A stretch of 64,000 bases of DNA from Sunxiuqinia sp965372405 (GTDB taxonomy: Bacteria > Bacteroidota > Bacteroidia > Bacteroidales > Prolixibacteraceae), in the NCBI GenBank assembly GCA_965372405.1, contig CBDVCE010000002.1, forward strand, positions 1-64,000. Direction: 5' to 3'. Below, in pieces: positions 1-8,160 of the stretch. Numbering within the stretch: position 1 is the stretch's first letter; every line of letters begins with the position of its first letter. Position numbers and translations under genes: made by a program. The notes under the pieces were generated by a model that saw only the letters and a program-made list of their open reading frames with translations, ran no database searches and was not told the origin of the DNA.

Positions 1-253
1 TAAAAATCGAAAGTTCGATATTCAAAAACTATACGTTATCGCAGAGACGCATACGGTGACCCGGGTTTCAAAATTCAATCCACTTATGTGGTTGAATAAA
101 TCAACAATTTTTGATGGATTATCAAATTTATAAACAAGTTATTCTAAAGGCAATAGGTAAAATTACGCAAAATGAACAAACGTCAGTATACTTTTCCATT
201 AGTCAAATATTATTGTTTGATTTTACTGCAATACTTATCAAACTAAACTTTAT

Positions 254-261
254 TATATTTG
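254..261 (+). promoter_or_regulatory. Putative -7 element for the nitroreductase gene
   Basis: TATATTTG matches the Bacteroidota -7 consensus TAnnTTTG and lies 29 nt before the ATG at 291. No convincing -33 TTTG is found at the expected 19-21 nt spacing, so this is a motif match only. The rest of 1-253 shows no gene. Confidence 0.4.
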
Positions 262-290
262 GCATCATTATAAATTTATAAGCTTTTAAT

Positions 291-1031
291 ATGGATTTCC
301 TTTTTGAACACCGTTCAATCCGAAAATATAAGTCTGAACCAATCGATGACACAATACTTCAAAATATTCTTAAAGCAGGTGTAAGAGCTTCTAATACGGG
401 AAATATGCAGCTTTATAGTGTTGTTGTAACCCGAGATGAAGAGAAGAAGAAAAATATGGCACCATATCACTTCAGCCAGGGAATGGTGATTGAAGCTCCG
501 GTGCTATTAACAATTTGTGCTGATGTTAACAGATTTAATCGTTGGTGTGAATTGAAAAATGCTGATGCAGGTTACAATAATCTGATGTGGTTGGTTAACG
601 CAATTGTTGATTCGATGTTATTTGCACAGAATATTTGTGTAGCAGCAGAAACACAAGGATTGGGTATATGCTATTTAGGGACTACGCTTTATAATGCCAA
701 GGAGTTTATTGATGCACTTGAATTGCCGTCGGGTGTTGTTCCTATTACAGCTATCAGCATGGGGTATCCTGACCAGGATCCACCAATTACTGATCGTTTG
801 CCTCTAGAGGCCATTGTGCATGAGGAAACATATCGAAAAGATACGGATGAGCAAGTCTTAGCGTTTTTTAATGATAAAGAAAACCTTGAAAGCTCAAAGA
901 AGTTCGTTGCTGAAAATGATAAAGAAAATCTGGCTCAGGTATTTACTGATGTGAGGTATAAAAAGGCGGATAATCAATTCTTTTCCAAAAAGCTACTGGA
1001 AACTCTAAAAGAGCAAGGATTTAATCTTTAG
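291..1031 (+). CDS. Nitroreductase family protein (FMN-dependent NAD(P)H oxidoreductase)
   Basis: A 246-residue cytosolic flavoprotein of the NfsA/FRP-like nitroreductase family. The N-terminus has the family hallmark HRSIRKYK (residues 7-14), which binds the FMN phosphate, followed by a region rich in small residues (RASNTGNMQ) that also contacts the flavin. The central segment QGLGICYLGT and the later ITAISMGYP match the conserved core. Such enzymes reduce nitroaromatics, quinones or flavins with NAD(P)H; the natural substrate cannot be read from sequence. The C-terminal 60 residues are charged and lysine-rich, as in the longer NfsA-type members. It stands alone, with a -7 element upstream and a gene-poor stretch downstream. 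Confidence 0.9.
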   Translation: MDFLFEHRSIRKYKSEPIDDTILQNILKAGVRASNTGNMQLYSVVVTRDEEKKKNMAPYHFSQGMVIEAPVLLTICADVNRFNRWCELKNADAGYNNLMWLVNAIVDSMLFAQNICVAAETQGLGICYLGTTLYNAKEFIDALELPSGVVPITAISMGYPDQDPPITDRLPLEAIVHEETYRKDTDEQVLAFFNDKENLESSKKFVAENDKENLAQVFTDVRYKKADNQFFSKKLLETLKEQGFNL

Positions 1032-1056
1032 ATTCATAGATATTTAAACTGCTTGA

Positions 1057-1191
1057 TTCTTTGGTACTCTGATACTTGATCCTTTACATCAAGGTAATGG
1101 ACAGGTAAAGAAAATATCAATTGAACAAATCATTGTGCGCTATGGTAGACGAGGTACAACACTCGCTTGGTATCACTTTAAAAACTTGTAG
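1057..1191 (+). pseudogene. Possible 3' remnant of a degraded coding sequence
   Basis: After a stop at 1054-1056, this frame stays open for 44 codons to TAG at 1189-1191. It reads like real protein rather than random translation (pieces such as ILDPLHQGNGQ and VRYGRRGTTLAWYHF), but has no start codon or ribosome-binding context. I do not recognise the family. The best reading is the C-terminal leftover of a gene lost by deletion. It could equally be chance, so confidence is low. Confidence 0.25.
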
Positions 1192-1580
1192 GGAACAATG
1201 TTTTTTTATAATACTAGGCTTTTCGTCCGGTGATACTTAACCGCTTCGTTCCAGCCAATTCCGCCGGACGATTTTCACATATCTATATTAACCCAGCGCT
1301 TTGCACTGGGCTATTTTCTTCAACACTTAATTCATACTACTTCATAAAATTTAACATTCTACATTAATTAGTTAACTGAATAAGTTCTATCTTACTTTTG
1401 GTTTAGGCACTGCCACCCTTTCATCAATTAAAACAATTCAAGATGAGTAAGTCTACAGATTTGGTTACAGTACCGGATGCATTTAATGCAATACATGCCG
1501 GAGATCAAAATGAATCCTCCATCCCTGTAAAAACACCATCTCCATTTGATAGTACACAGTCTGGAAATGACAAATCACCG

Positions 1581-1853
1581 GTACAATGCCATTCCCGAAT
1601 GGTACAGGAGCAGAATCCAATGGTGCAATTGCATCTCCTTATGGTACAGAACCAAAAACAGACAGTACAGAAGCAAAACCTGGTGGTGCAATCCTAAAAC
1701 TGACGGTACAGTACCATTTCTGACTGGTGCAGGAGCAAAACCTGGTGGTACAGTTCCAAAACTGATGGTACAGAGATAAAACCGAATGGTTCTTTGTCAT
1801 TCCTGACCAGTACAAATTTTGAAAAATCAATGGTATGGGAAAGCGATAAAGAA
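1581..1853 (+). repeat. Degenerate 21-nt tandem repeat array (about 13 units)
   Basis: The anchor GTACA/GTGCA recurs at 1581, 1602, 1623, 1644, 1665, 1686, 1706, 1727, 1748, 1768, then GTTCT at 1789, GTACA at 1810 and GTATG at 1833. Spacing is 21 nt with two 20-nt steps and a final 23. A 21-nt period is seven codons: one frame (ATG 1443 to TAA 1697) reads as heptads beginning MVQ, while the frame from ATG 1586 reads as heptads such as PNGTGAE and PYGTEPK. The 20-nt steps break every frame, so the array is a decayed heptad-coding region or a non-coding tandem repeat. It is not a CRISPR, because there are no conserved repeats separated by unique spacers. Confidence 0.75.
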
Positions 1854-2089
1854 AATGGTTGCCCTTAAAGAAAGACGAATCGTTAAAAATTTGCGAGCCG
1901 CCTGAAGCTTCCTATGGCATGGACGGACTATTTGTCGCTAGTATTTAAGAATTGGTGTAGGAACCATTGCAATGGCTCATGAACAGATCATTCAATCCCA
2001 AAACATATGATAGAAAATCAGGATCAGGTTGGAAGTCTGGTGGATTAAAAATATTTTCAGCTATAATGTCAATTCAGTCCTATCCTGCC

Positions 2090-2530
2090 GGAGGCCTTCA
2101 TCTTTTTCTTGAAAAAAAGACGAAGCAGAAAATTCAAGGCTGCTTTTTATCCTCAACTTCCATCAAAACCCACCCTAAGTTTGTTCGGGTGATCTCCTCA
2201 TTTCTTCGGAGCTTCCCGTACTCCCTAAGGCTAGTTTTTGATTCCTGTGTCTTGATAAAAAGAGGCCAACACATAAATGTTTTCACCAAAAGCTACAAAG
2301 TTTGTAGTCCCTATGGCCGCCTTCATGAAAATGCGTAAAGAAATTTGGGGAATGTAGCGTTTAGAAAGAAAAGCTGTTTGAGCCCGACAAAGGAGGGGGA
2401 GTTCTTTTCTTTTAGTGAAGTTCACCGAATTTTAGCAATTTTCAAGTCAGCGGTGGGCTTTTTGCCAACTTTTTTGGCTGAAGAAAAAAGTTGGTCGCAG
2501 CAAAGCGAGAACTTATTCATTTGAAAAAAA
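2090..2530. repeat. Dispersed-repeat-like intergenic segment
   Basis: The segment contains wording that looks like common Bacteroidota intergenic repeat families: AGCCCGACAAAGGAGGGGG near 2381-2400, a GCGGTGGGCTTTTTGCC stretch near 2451-2466, and the self-complementary CCAACTTTTTTGGC and AAAAAAGTTGG near 2465-2495. Open frames on either strand (for example 2231-2425 minus) have no recognisable domain and end inside the repeat. I treat it as non-coding. Membership of a named repeat family is from memory and would need a genome-wide self-comparison. Confidence 0.4.
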
Positions 2531-2653
2531 AGGAAAGTTTGCAAAACCATATATCCTCCACCTACTTTTTAATGTGATCCGAAAATCATCTCCCCACAAG
2601 TCTTTCAATCCTGTAATCCGAAAATCCAGCAATTCGATTATCCAGGAACCCAG

Positions 2654-3367
2654 TTATCTGATTAGTCGTTTATCAATGATTTCCAGAAAAGCTTGCCGGT
2701 AGTTATTACCAATTGGTATTTTCTGATTATTTATTTCAACCATGTTTCCCATTAGGGCAATAATTTTATCAAAACGAATGATAAACGATTTGTGTATTCG
2801 GTGAAAATCATGATCGGGAAGAAGTTCTTCCATTTTTTTCATGGAAAGGTTAGTAACCAGATGTTGATCTTTTAGATGTATTTTAATATAATCTCCTAAG
2901 CCTTCAATAAAAAAGATCTCTTCAAAGCCAACACGAATAGTTTTCTTATTTGATTTGATGAAGATATGTTCGTCATTAGAATAGTTGCCAGACTGAGCAT
3001 TTAAAAGTGTAAGTTGCTCTTCTGCTTTTTGCACTGATTTAAAAAAGCGATCAAAAGCAAAAGGCTTTTTCAAGTAATCCAGAATATTCAATTCAAATGC
3101 CTCAAGTGCATAATCAGTATATGCAGTAGTAAGAATTACCAATGGCGCTTTTGATAGATTTCTTAGAAAGTCAATACCAGAAAGACGAGGCATATTCACA
3201 TCAAGAAACATCAAATCAATTTCTTCGTCTGTCAAAACGGTGCTTGCTTCCATCGCATTATTACATGAACATACGATCTCTAAATTTGGAATATCCTTGG
3301 CATATTGGCGAATAACCTGTTGCGCAAGAGGTTCATCATCAACAATAATGGCGCGAATTTTTGTCAT
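2654..3367 (-). CDS. LytTR-family response regulator
   Basis: A 237-residue two-domain regulator. Residues 1-115 are a CheY-like receiver with all phosphorylation residues: acidic pair D10-D11, phospho-acceptor D56 (FLDVNMP), T80/T81 and K101 in the KKPF motif. Residues about 135-235 are a LytTR DNA-binding domain (HIFIKSNKKTIRV, then FFIEGLGDYIKIHL). These proteins bind direct repeats upstream of target genes after phosphorylation by a LytS-type kinase. It is last in an overlapping minus-strand operon; its start overlaps the kinase stop by 4 nt, so the pair is translationally coupled and almost certainly cognate. No target operon can be read from the window. Confidence 0.95.
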   Translation of the reverse strand: MTKIRAIIVDDEPLAQQVIRQYAKDIPNLEIVCSCNNAMEASTVLTDEEIDLMFLDVNMPRLSGIDFLRNLSKAPLVILTTAYTDYALEAFELNILDYLKKPFAFDRFFKSVQKAEEQLTLLNAQSGNYSNDEHIFIKSNKKTIRVGFEEIFFIEGLGDYIKIHLKDQHLVTNLSMKKMEELLPDHDFHRIHKSFIIRFDKIIALMGNMVEINNQKIPIGNNYRQAFLEIIDKRLIR

Positions 3368-4410
3368 TTGTCTTTTAGATTCAGTTCTAAATGTACTTTA
3401 AAGATATTTTCTTTTGTGGTGATATCTAGCTTATACTCATTCTTTTTGTACAAATATTCCAATCTCTTTTGGGCATTTTTTAATCCTATTCCATGAGCAT
3501 TCCCTGGTTTCTTTTTTTGAGAAATACCCTCTTCGAAACTATTTTCAACTTCAAAAAATAGTTTTTCATCTTCAATCTGAATGTGTATGTGAATAAAAGT
3601 TTCTTCGTTACTGTAGCAACCATGCTTGAATGCATTATCAATAAACGGTTCAAAAATGAGCGGAATAATTAGTTTATTATTTACAGAACCTTCAAGTTTA
3701 AACTGAATGTCAACCTTCTCAGTTAAACGGATTCTTTGCAATTCAATAAAATTATTAACGAACTCAATTTCTTTTTTAAGTGAGATGAAATTTTCCCTGG
3801 ATTCATAAAGTACATGACGCATAAGATCAGAAAGCTTCAAAATCATTGAGGGTGCATCTTTTGAATTAACAATGGAGAGTGAATAGATGTTATTCAGACA
3901 GTTAAAAAGAAAATGAGGATTTATCTGTGATTTCAGTGTGTTAAGTTCAGCTTCAAGTTTTTCACGTTCAACTTTATGATATCGCAATGAAATGTCTTGT
4001 AATTTAAGCCAATCAGTCACGAACTTGGCAAGAGAGGTAACGCCAACATAGATTCCTGAAGTGAAGAAAAAGGAAGAAAAGAGTCTTCTGGTAAATTCAA
4101 GATCAATGGTAAAATGCAGTACTACTTTTATAAAACCGGCAGAAGCCGCCATAGTCATAAGTAACCAGAAAGTGTAAAAGATGTAGTTTTTTGTTTTCAG
4201 AAACCTTGGAATTAGAATTAGCAAATTGACATAAACAGCTATAGCAAATCCAAGATTTGTAGCAAAAGCGCGAAGAAGGCTTTGTGGAGTAAGGAATACC
4301 TTGGCTTCTGAAACTATGTAAATGGTAAATAACGCAAATGTTAGGCAGCAGAGCCAAAAAAAAGTATGCCCTGCAATTTTAAACAACCAATAATTCTTTC
4401 TGAATTGCAT
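3364..4410 (-). CDS. LytS-like sensor histidine kinase (His_kinase PF06580 type)
   Basis: A 348-residue membrane kinase. Four hydrophobic segments occupy residues about 15-35, 46-68, 76-100 and 110-130. A short coiled linker (HKVEREKLEAELNTLK) leads to the phospho-acceptor motif NPHFLFN with H166, and an ATP-binding domain carries the N-box (EPFIDNAFKHG) and a glycine-rich GIGLKNAQKRL motif. There is no periplasmic sensor domain, so any signal would be sensed within or at the membrane. It overlaps the LytTR regulator by 4 nt and the upstream glycosyltransferase gene by 1 nt. Confidence 0.94.
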   Translation of the reverse strand: MQFRKNYWLFKIAGHTFFWLCCLTFALFTIYIVSEAKVFLTPQSLLRAFATNLGFAIAVYVNLLILIPRFLKTKNYIFYTFWLLMTMAASAGFIKVVLHFTIDLEFTRRLFSSFFFTSGIYVGVTSLAKFVTDWLKLQDISLRYHKVEREKLEAELNTLKSQINPHFLFNCLNNIYSLSIVNSKDAPSMILKLSDLMRHVLYESRENFISLKKEIEFVNNFIELQRIRLTEKVDIQFKLEGSVNNKLIIPLIFEPFIDNAFKHGCYSNEETFIHIHIQIEDEKLFFEVENSFEEGISQKKKPGNAHGIGLKNAQKRLEYLYKKNEYKLDITTKENIFKVHLELNLKDK

Positions 4411-5120
4411 TAAATACGGTCTTTACGTTTTACAAGTTTTTGATAATAATATTTGATTGGATTGGTATATTTTAATTGTTTCCAGGGACGGCTGCTATGT
4501 GGTTTATGAACTACAGGCAATTTTGTTAATAGGTAGTTGTTCAAACCAAGTGCTTTTGATTTCCTGGATATAAAAACATCGTACCAATCTTTCGTGTCAG
4601 AAAGTTCTTTAAATGAAAAGCTTTGAAGTAATTCAACCGTTAAAAGTGTGCAGCAGAAACTTAAACTATGTGTTGTGCTGATTACTTCTTTTTTTTCGTT
4701 CTTGAAATTTAGGTATGGGAAATTCACATATCCGGATTCATTCACTGTAATAGCACCAATCATGCCTGCTTTATCAAGCTTCTTGCTTGCTTTAAACATT
4801 TCATTCAATGTCTCAGGTTTAACTAAAACATCAGATTCAATAATTACAAGAGGTGAGTTTTGCTTGATCGCATCCTCCTGAGCTTTTTGCAATACCAGCT
4901 TGTAATTTGGAGAAGGTGTGTCTGTTATGTCTTCAAGGTGAATTAATTCATAGCCAAATTCACTTTGTTTCTCATCTAAAATTGATTTTGTTTCCGGTGA
5001 GCTAAAATCATTATAAATCATGTGTCTGTGTTTGCCTTCAGCATTATGAACACACTCGATTGTTTCAAGAGTTGTTTCAATCGAATTTTTCACAGGCGTT
5101 ATGACAATCGTATCATGCAT
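4410..5120 (-). CDS. Family 2-like glycosyltransferase
   Basis: A 236-residue soluble protein with a GT-A-like start (TIVITPVKNSIET), a nucleotide-binding style segment (MIYNDFSS) and an acidic IESDVLV motif near residue 95 that resembles the DxD metal/nucleotide-sugar site. It lacks membrane segments. The acceptor and sugar cannot be inferred. The gene overlaps its upstream neighbour (Ldh2-type dehydrogenase) by 8 nt and the downstream kinase by 1 nt, which makes it an unusual bridge between a dehydrogenase and a two-component system. Family assignment is good, function is unknown. Confidence 0.75.
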   Translation of the reverse strand: MHDTIVITPVKNSIETTLETIECVHNAEGKHRHMIYNDFSSPETKSILDEKQSEFGYELIHLEDITDTPSPNYKLVLQKAQEDAIKQNSPLVIIESDVLVKPETLNEMFKASKKLDKAGMIGAITVNESGYVNFPYLNFKNEKKEVISTTHSLSFCCTLLTVELLQSFSFKELSDTKDWYDVFISRKSKALGLNNYLLTKLPVVHKPHSSRPWKQLKYTNPIKYYYQKLVKRKDRI

Positions 5121-6207
5121 ATTGTGCAGGATTAAAAGTTAGGTCAAATTGGTTCGCTAATCGTTTTAAATCTTCAACAACTGGGTCAAGTAAGGGGATA
5201 CCTTCTTTCTTCCTCTTTATGGTTAATTCCCGTTCAGGATCGCCAGGTATCAAAACCTTATTCTCAGGTTCAATACTTACTCCTTTTCTAAATGTTTGTA
5301 TCCAGTTGTCCATATGAGCTTTAAATTCATCGGCTGGTCTGAAAGCATCAATACGCATGGCACCTAAAAAGTGACCAATTCCATCTCCAACCGGATTTTC
5401 AGGAGGATCAAGAAATGCAACAAACGGAGGCACCCATGGTCCATAATTTGCACCGGACAATACAGCCGAAAAAATATCTACCATTGCTCCAAGACAATAT
5501 CCTTTATGGCCTCCATGTAAACGATCTCCTCCAAGAGGCAACATTGCTCCGCCATTTTTCAGAACGAAAGCATCTGTAGTTTCATTGCCTTCTTTATCCT
5601 GAGCCCAACCTAATGGTGCATCTTTCCCTTGACGTTGCAAAACTTCCAGCTTCCCATTTGCTACTGTTGTGGTAGCCATATCAATGATTACAGGAGGTTC
5701 ATTTTTTGCAGGAAATGTTACTGATATTGGATTCGTACCTAAAAACCGACTTTTTGAAAATGTAGGTGCAACCAGTGGACTCGCATTGGTCATTGAGATA
5801 CCAATCATATCTTCTTCCAGAGCCATCATGGAGTGAAAAGCAGCAATTCCATAGTGATTTGAGTTTTTCACGGCTACCCAACCTGTGCCAACTTGTTTTG
5901 CTTTCTCAATGGCAATCTGCATGGCCTTGGGGGCAGTAACTAAACCTAAGCCAAGGTCGCCATCTAGTACGGCTGTTGAAGGTGTTTCATGAACCACTTT
6001 CATATCCGGAGTTGCATTCAGTCGATTCTTTTCCCACAATCGAATGTAGCCTCCAAGACGTGCAACTCCGTGTGAGTCTACTCCCCGAAGATCCGCCTGA
6101 TTTAAACAATCTGCAGCAGTTGCGGCCTCTTTTGCAGGACAGCCCATCTTCTCAAAAACGTCCTGCGTAAATCTTTTTAAATATGTTGAATCTACTCGTA
6201 CCGTCAT
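5113..6207 (-). CDS. Malate/L-lactate dehydrogenase family oxidoreductase (Ldh2/YlbC type)
   Basis: A 364-residue NAD(P)-dependent dehydrogenase of the Ldh_2 family, structurally unrelated to classical malate and lactate dehydrogenases. Diagnostic pieces are DLRGVDSHGVARL (residues about 34-46, with the conserved substrate-contacting SHG), VAVKNSNHYGIAAFH (catalytic H), and LGTNPISVTFP. Members oxidise malate, lactate, ureidoglycolate or sugar-derived 2-hydroxyacids; the exact substrate is not evident. It is preceded by an SDR gene 46 nt upstream and overlaps the glycosyltransferase by 8 nt. Confidence 0.93.
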   Translation of the reverse strand: MTVRVDSTYLKRFTQDVFEKMGCPAKEAATAADCLNQADLRGVDSHGVARLGGYIRLWEKNRLNATPDMKVVHETPSTAVLDGDLGLGLVTAPKAMQIAIEKAKQVGTGWVAVKNSNHYGIAAFHSMMALEEDMIGISMTNASPLVAPTFSKSRFLGTNPISVTFPAKNEPPVIIDMATTTVANGKLEVLQRQGKDAPLGWAQDKEGNETTDAFVLKNGGAMLPLGGDRLHGGHKGYCLGAMVDIFSAVLSGANYGPWVPPFVAFLDPPENPVGDGIGHFLGAMRIDAFRPADEFKAHMDNWIQTFRKGVSIEPENKVLIPGDPERELTIKRKKEGIPLLDPVVEDLKRLANQFDLTFNPAQYA

Positions 6208-6253
6208 AAACTTTTAATTCCAGATCTCGAAAAACAAATTCTATTTTTTAGCT

Positions 6254-7012
6254 TCAAGCCTCTCTGTGAAAATCCCTTGCAGACGCTTGTGCTGTTGGCA
6301 TTATTAGCAAATCATGAATGTTAACATGTGCCGGCCTTGATATCACAAAGTAAATACTTTCTGCAATGTCACGTGCATCTAAAGGAGTAAAACCTTCATA
6401 AACATTGCTTGCTTTTTGTTGATCGCCCTTAAAACGAACTATTGAAAACTCTGTTTTAGTAGCACCAGGACTAACTGTACTAACTTTAATGTTATGGGGT
6501 GCAAGTTCAATACGCATTGCTTTGCTGATTGCTTCAACTGCATACTTGGTACCGCAGTATACAGCCCCATTTGGGTAAACTTCTTTTCCAGCAATTGAGG
6601 AAATATTTATAATGTGCCCTTGTTTTCTCTTTTTCATCCAGCCTGATATGGTTCGCGAAACATAAAGAAGTCCTTTTACATTGGTATCAATCATAGCTTC
6701 CCAATCGTTAACATCTGCTTCGTCAATTGTTGCCAGCCCTGCTGCCAGTCCTGCATTATTTAGCAATACGTCAATTGCTTTCCACTCTTCGGGCAAACTA
6801 TCCAAAGCTTTGTCCGTCTGTTTTTTCGATTGAATGTCAAACGCTAATATTAAAACTTTGCAGTTTTCTGATTCAATTTCCTGAGAGATTTCAAGCAGTC
6901 TTTCTTTTCGTCTGCCTGTAAGTATTAAATTGAAATTGTGTTGTGAAAGTACTTTTGCTGTTTCTAACCCAATACCGGCTGTAGCACCTGTGATGATAGC
7001 TATTTTGTTCAT
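6254..7012 (-). CDS. SDR-family NADP-dependent oxidoreductase (YdfG-like)
   Basis: A 252-residue classical short-chain dehydrogenase. It has the cofactor motif TGATAGIG (residues 8-15), the NNAG motif at about residue 87, the catalytic serine in INISSIAG and the YxxxK pair in YCGTKYAVEA. The GRRKERL sequence after beta-2 favours NADP(H). The overall pattern matches the YdfG group, which oxidises L-allo-threonine, serine and 3-hydroxy acids. It is the first gene of the minus-strand cluster and sits 46 nt before the Ldh2-type gene, so the two dehydrogenases may be co-transcribed. Confidence 0.93.
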   Translation of the reverse strand: MNKIAIITGATAGIGLETAKVLSQHNFNLILTGRRKERLLEISQEIESENCKVLILAFDIQSKKQTDKALDSLPEEWKAIDVLLNNAGLAAGLATIDEADVNDWEAMIDTNVKGLLYVSRTISGWMKKRKQGHIINISSIAGKEVYPNGAVYCGTKYAVEAISKAMRIELAPHNIKVSTVSPGATKTEFSIVRFKGDQQKASNVYEGFTPLDARDIAESIYFVISRPAHVNIHDLLIMPTAQASARDFHREA

Positions 7013-7084
7013 GGCTGAATGTAAATTGATATGTCTGGTAATATTAAATTTTCCGTTTTCCTATGGAAAAATCAACTACTTGAC

Positions 7085-7092
7085 TATTTTTG
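7085..7092 (+). promoter_or_regulatory. Putative -7 element for the PurL-like/menG operon
   Basis: TATTTTTG fits TAnnTTTG, 31 nt before the ATG at 7123. The -33 element is weak. It lies in the divergent region between the SDR gene and the PurL-like gene. Confidence 0.45.
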
Positions 7093-7122
7093 TTTCAATA
7101 ATTTTCTTGAAAAATAAAGCAT

Positions 7123-8160
7123 ATGGCCGAACTAATAAAAAATAAAAAAACTTCTTTGATCGACCAGATTGAAGAACCCAAAGATATAAATGATATCGTT
7201 TTTAACCTAATGGTGAATCCGAACCTCGATCCTGTAAATTATTTTAATGATTTTAGTGAAGAGGGGTTTAAAGTTGAAAACATATCAGCTGCAGGCAATG
7301 AAGAAACTGGTATTTTCACTTCTGCAAATGGTGAAATGATGGCAATGACAACTCATGCTTTCCATCATCATCTAGAGCTAGATCCAAAAAAGGCTACTGA
7401 AATCTTGATAAGTCGTGCTGCACGCCGAATGGTTTGTCAGGGTGCGAGACCAGAAGCTGTAAGTGCATTCTTATACCATATCAACGTTGCAAATCCAAAT
7501 GGGCAGTTTATTGCTTCAGGAGCAAAAAAAGGGTTAGAAAATGCTGCTACAAAATTTGGTTTGAATGTAAGTGAACGGAAAATTAGGTTTGATAATTTCT
7601 CGGGGCATGCCGAAATGTCTCCAACTATCATTATTAATATGATGGGAAGGATTCCAAATCAAAAGAAGATAGTTACCCATAAGCTTAAAAAGAAGGGCAA
7701 TAATATTTTTGTTATTGGGAAAACTTATGAAGACATTAATTCATCAGAGTATCTGGAGTTTTACCATGAAGTAGAAACATCTCCACTTCCAGTATTTAAT
7801 ATTGAAGTAGAAGCTTATCTGCACGATGTAATGCATCGGCTTATTGATAAAAGTTTAATTAGTTCAGCCAGTCCGGTAGGAAAGGGTGGTTTGTTCTTTT
7901 CTCTAATGCGTGCAGGAATGCCTGTTGGACTGGGTTTTGATATTACTTCTGATGCTGAATTTAGAAAAGATGCTTTCCTTTTTGGTGAATCAATGGGACG
8001 ACTAATTGTTGGTGTGTCAAAAGATAATGAAGATGATTTTGTTGATTTTATGCAAACTACAAAACTTCCTTTCTTTACACTAGGTCATGTAACTAAAGGC
8101 GAAATACGCATTGACGATGAATCATTCGGTTATATTGATAAAATGATACCAAACGTTTAA
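7123..8160 (+). CDS. Stand-alone AIR synthase-related (PurM/PurL-fold) protein
   Basis: A 345-residue protein that aligns by eye with one half of the PurM/PurL ATP-binding fold. The N-terminal half carries ARRMVCQGARPEAVSAFLYH, which resembles the RDI...MGARP helix of AIRS N-domains. The C-terminal half (from about residue 190) begins IFVIGKTYEDINSSEYLEF, like the IGxTxxELGGSEYL start of FGAM synthase AIRS_C domains, and continues with SSASPVGKGGLFFSLMRAG, where PurL has HDVSDGGL. It lacks a glutaminase domain and is far shorter than PurL (about 1200 aa), so it is unlikely to be FGAM synthase itself. Its stop overlaps the menG start (TAATG), which suggests a coupled role. Reaction unknown. 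Confidence 0.75.
   Translation: MAELIKNKKTSLIDQIEEPKDINDIVFNLMVNPNLDPVNYFNDFSEEGFKVENISAAGNEETGIFTSANGEMMAMTTHAFHHHLELDPKKATEILISRAARRMVCQGARPEAVSAFLYHINVANPNGQFIASGAKKGLENAATKFGLNVSERKIRFDNFSGHAEMSPTIIINMMGRIPNQKKIVTHKLKKKGNNIFVIGKTYEDINSSEYLEFYHEVETSPLPVFNIEVEAYLHDVMHRLIDKSLISSASPVGKGGLFFSLMRAGMPVGLGFDITSDAEFRKDAFLFGESMGRLIVGVSKDNEDDFVDFMQTTKLPFFTLGHVTKGEIRIDDESFGYIDKMIPNV

Larger units (their letters stand above)
1032..2653. other. Gene-poor stretch of 1.6 kb
   Basis: There is no convincing intact gene here. It holds a possible coding remnant (1057-1191), a hairpin-forming dispersed element with CCCAGCG and TGGGCT arms around 1292-1315, a degenerate 21-nt tandem array (1581-1853), and a long dispersed-repeat-like segment (about 2090-2530). 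Short open frames occur (for example 1443-1697 and 1967-2338), but they are low complexity or lack family features. The stretch looks like a graveyard of repeats between the nitroreductase and the convergent LytTR operon. Confidence 0.6.

Noticed and set aside
1581..1853. CRISPR array
   Set aside because: The unit is only 21 nt, degenerate throughout, and has no constant-repeat/unique-spacer alternation or cas genes.
1967..2338. 123-codon plus-strand ORF as a gene
   Set aside because: It runs through dispersed-repeat-like sequence, has odd composition and shows no recognisable domain.
2231..2425. 64-codon minus-strand ORF as a gene
   Set aside because: It lies wholly within the dispersed-repeat-like segment and looks like a chance open frame of that repeat.
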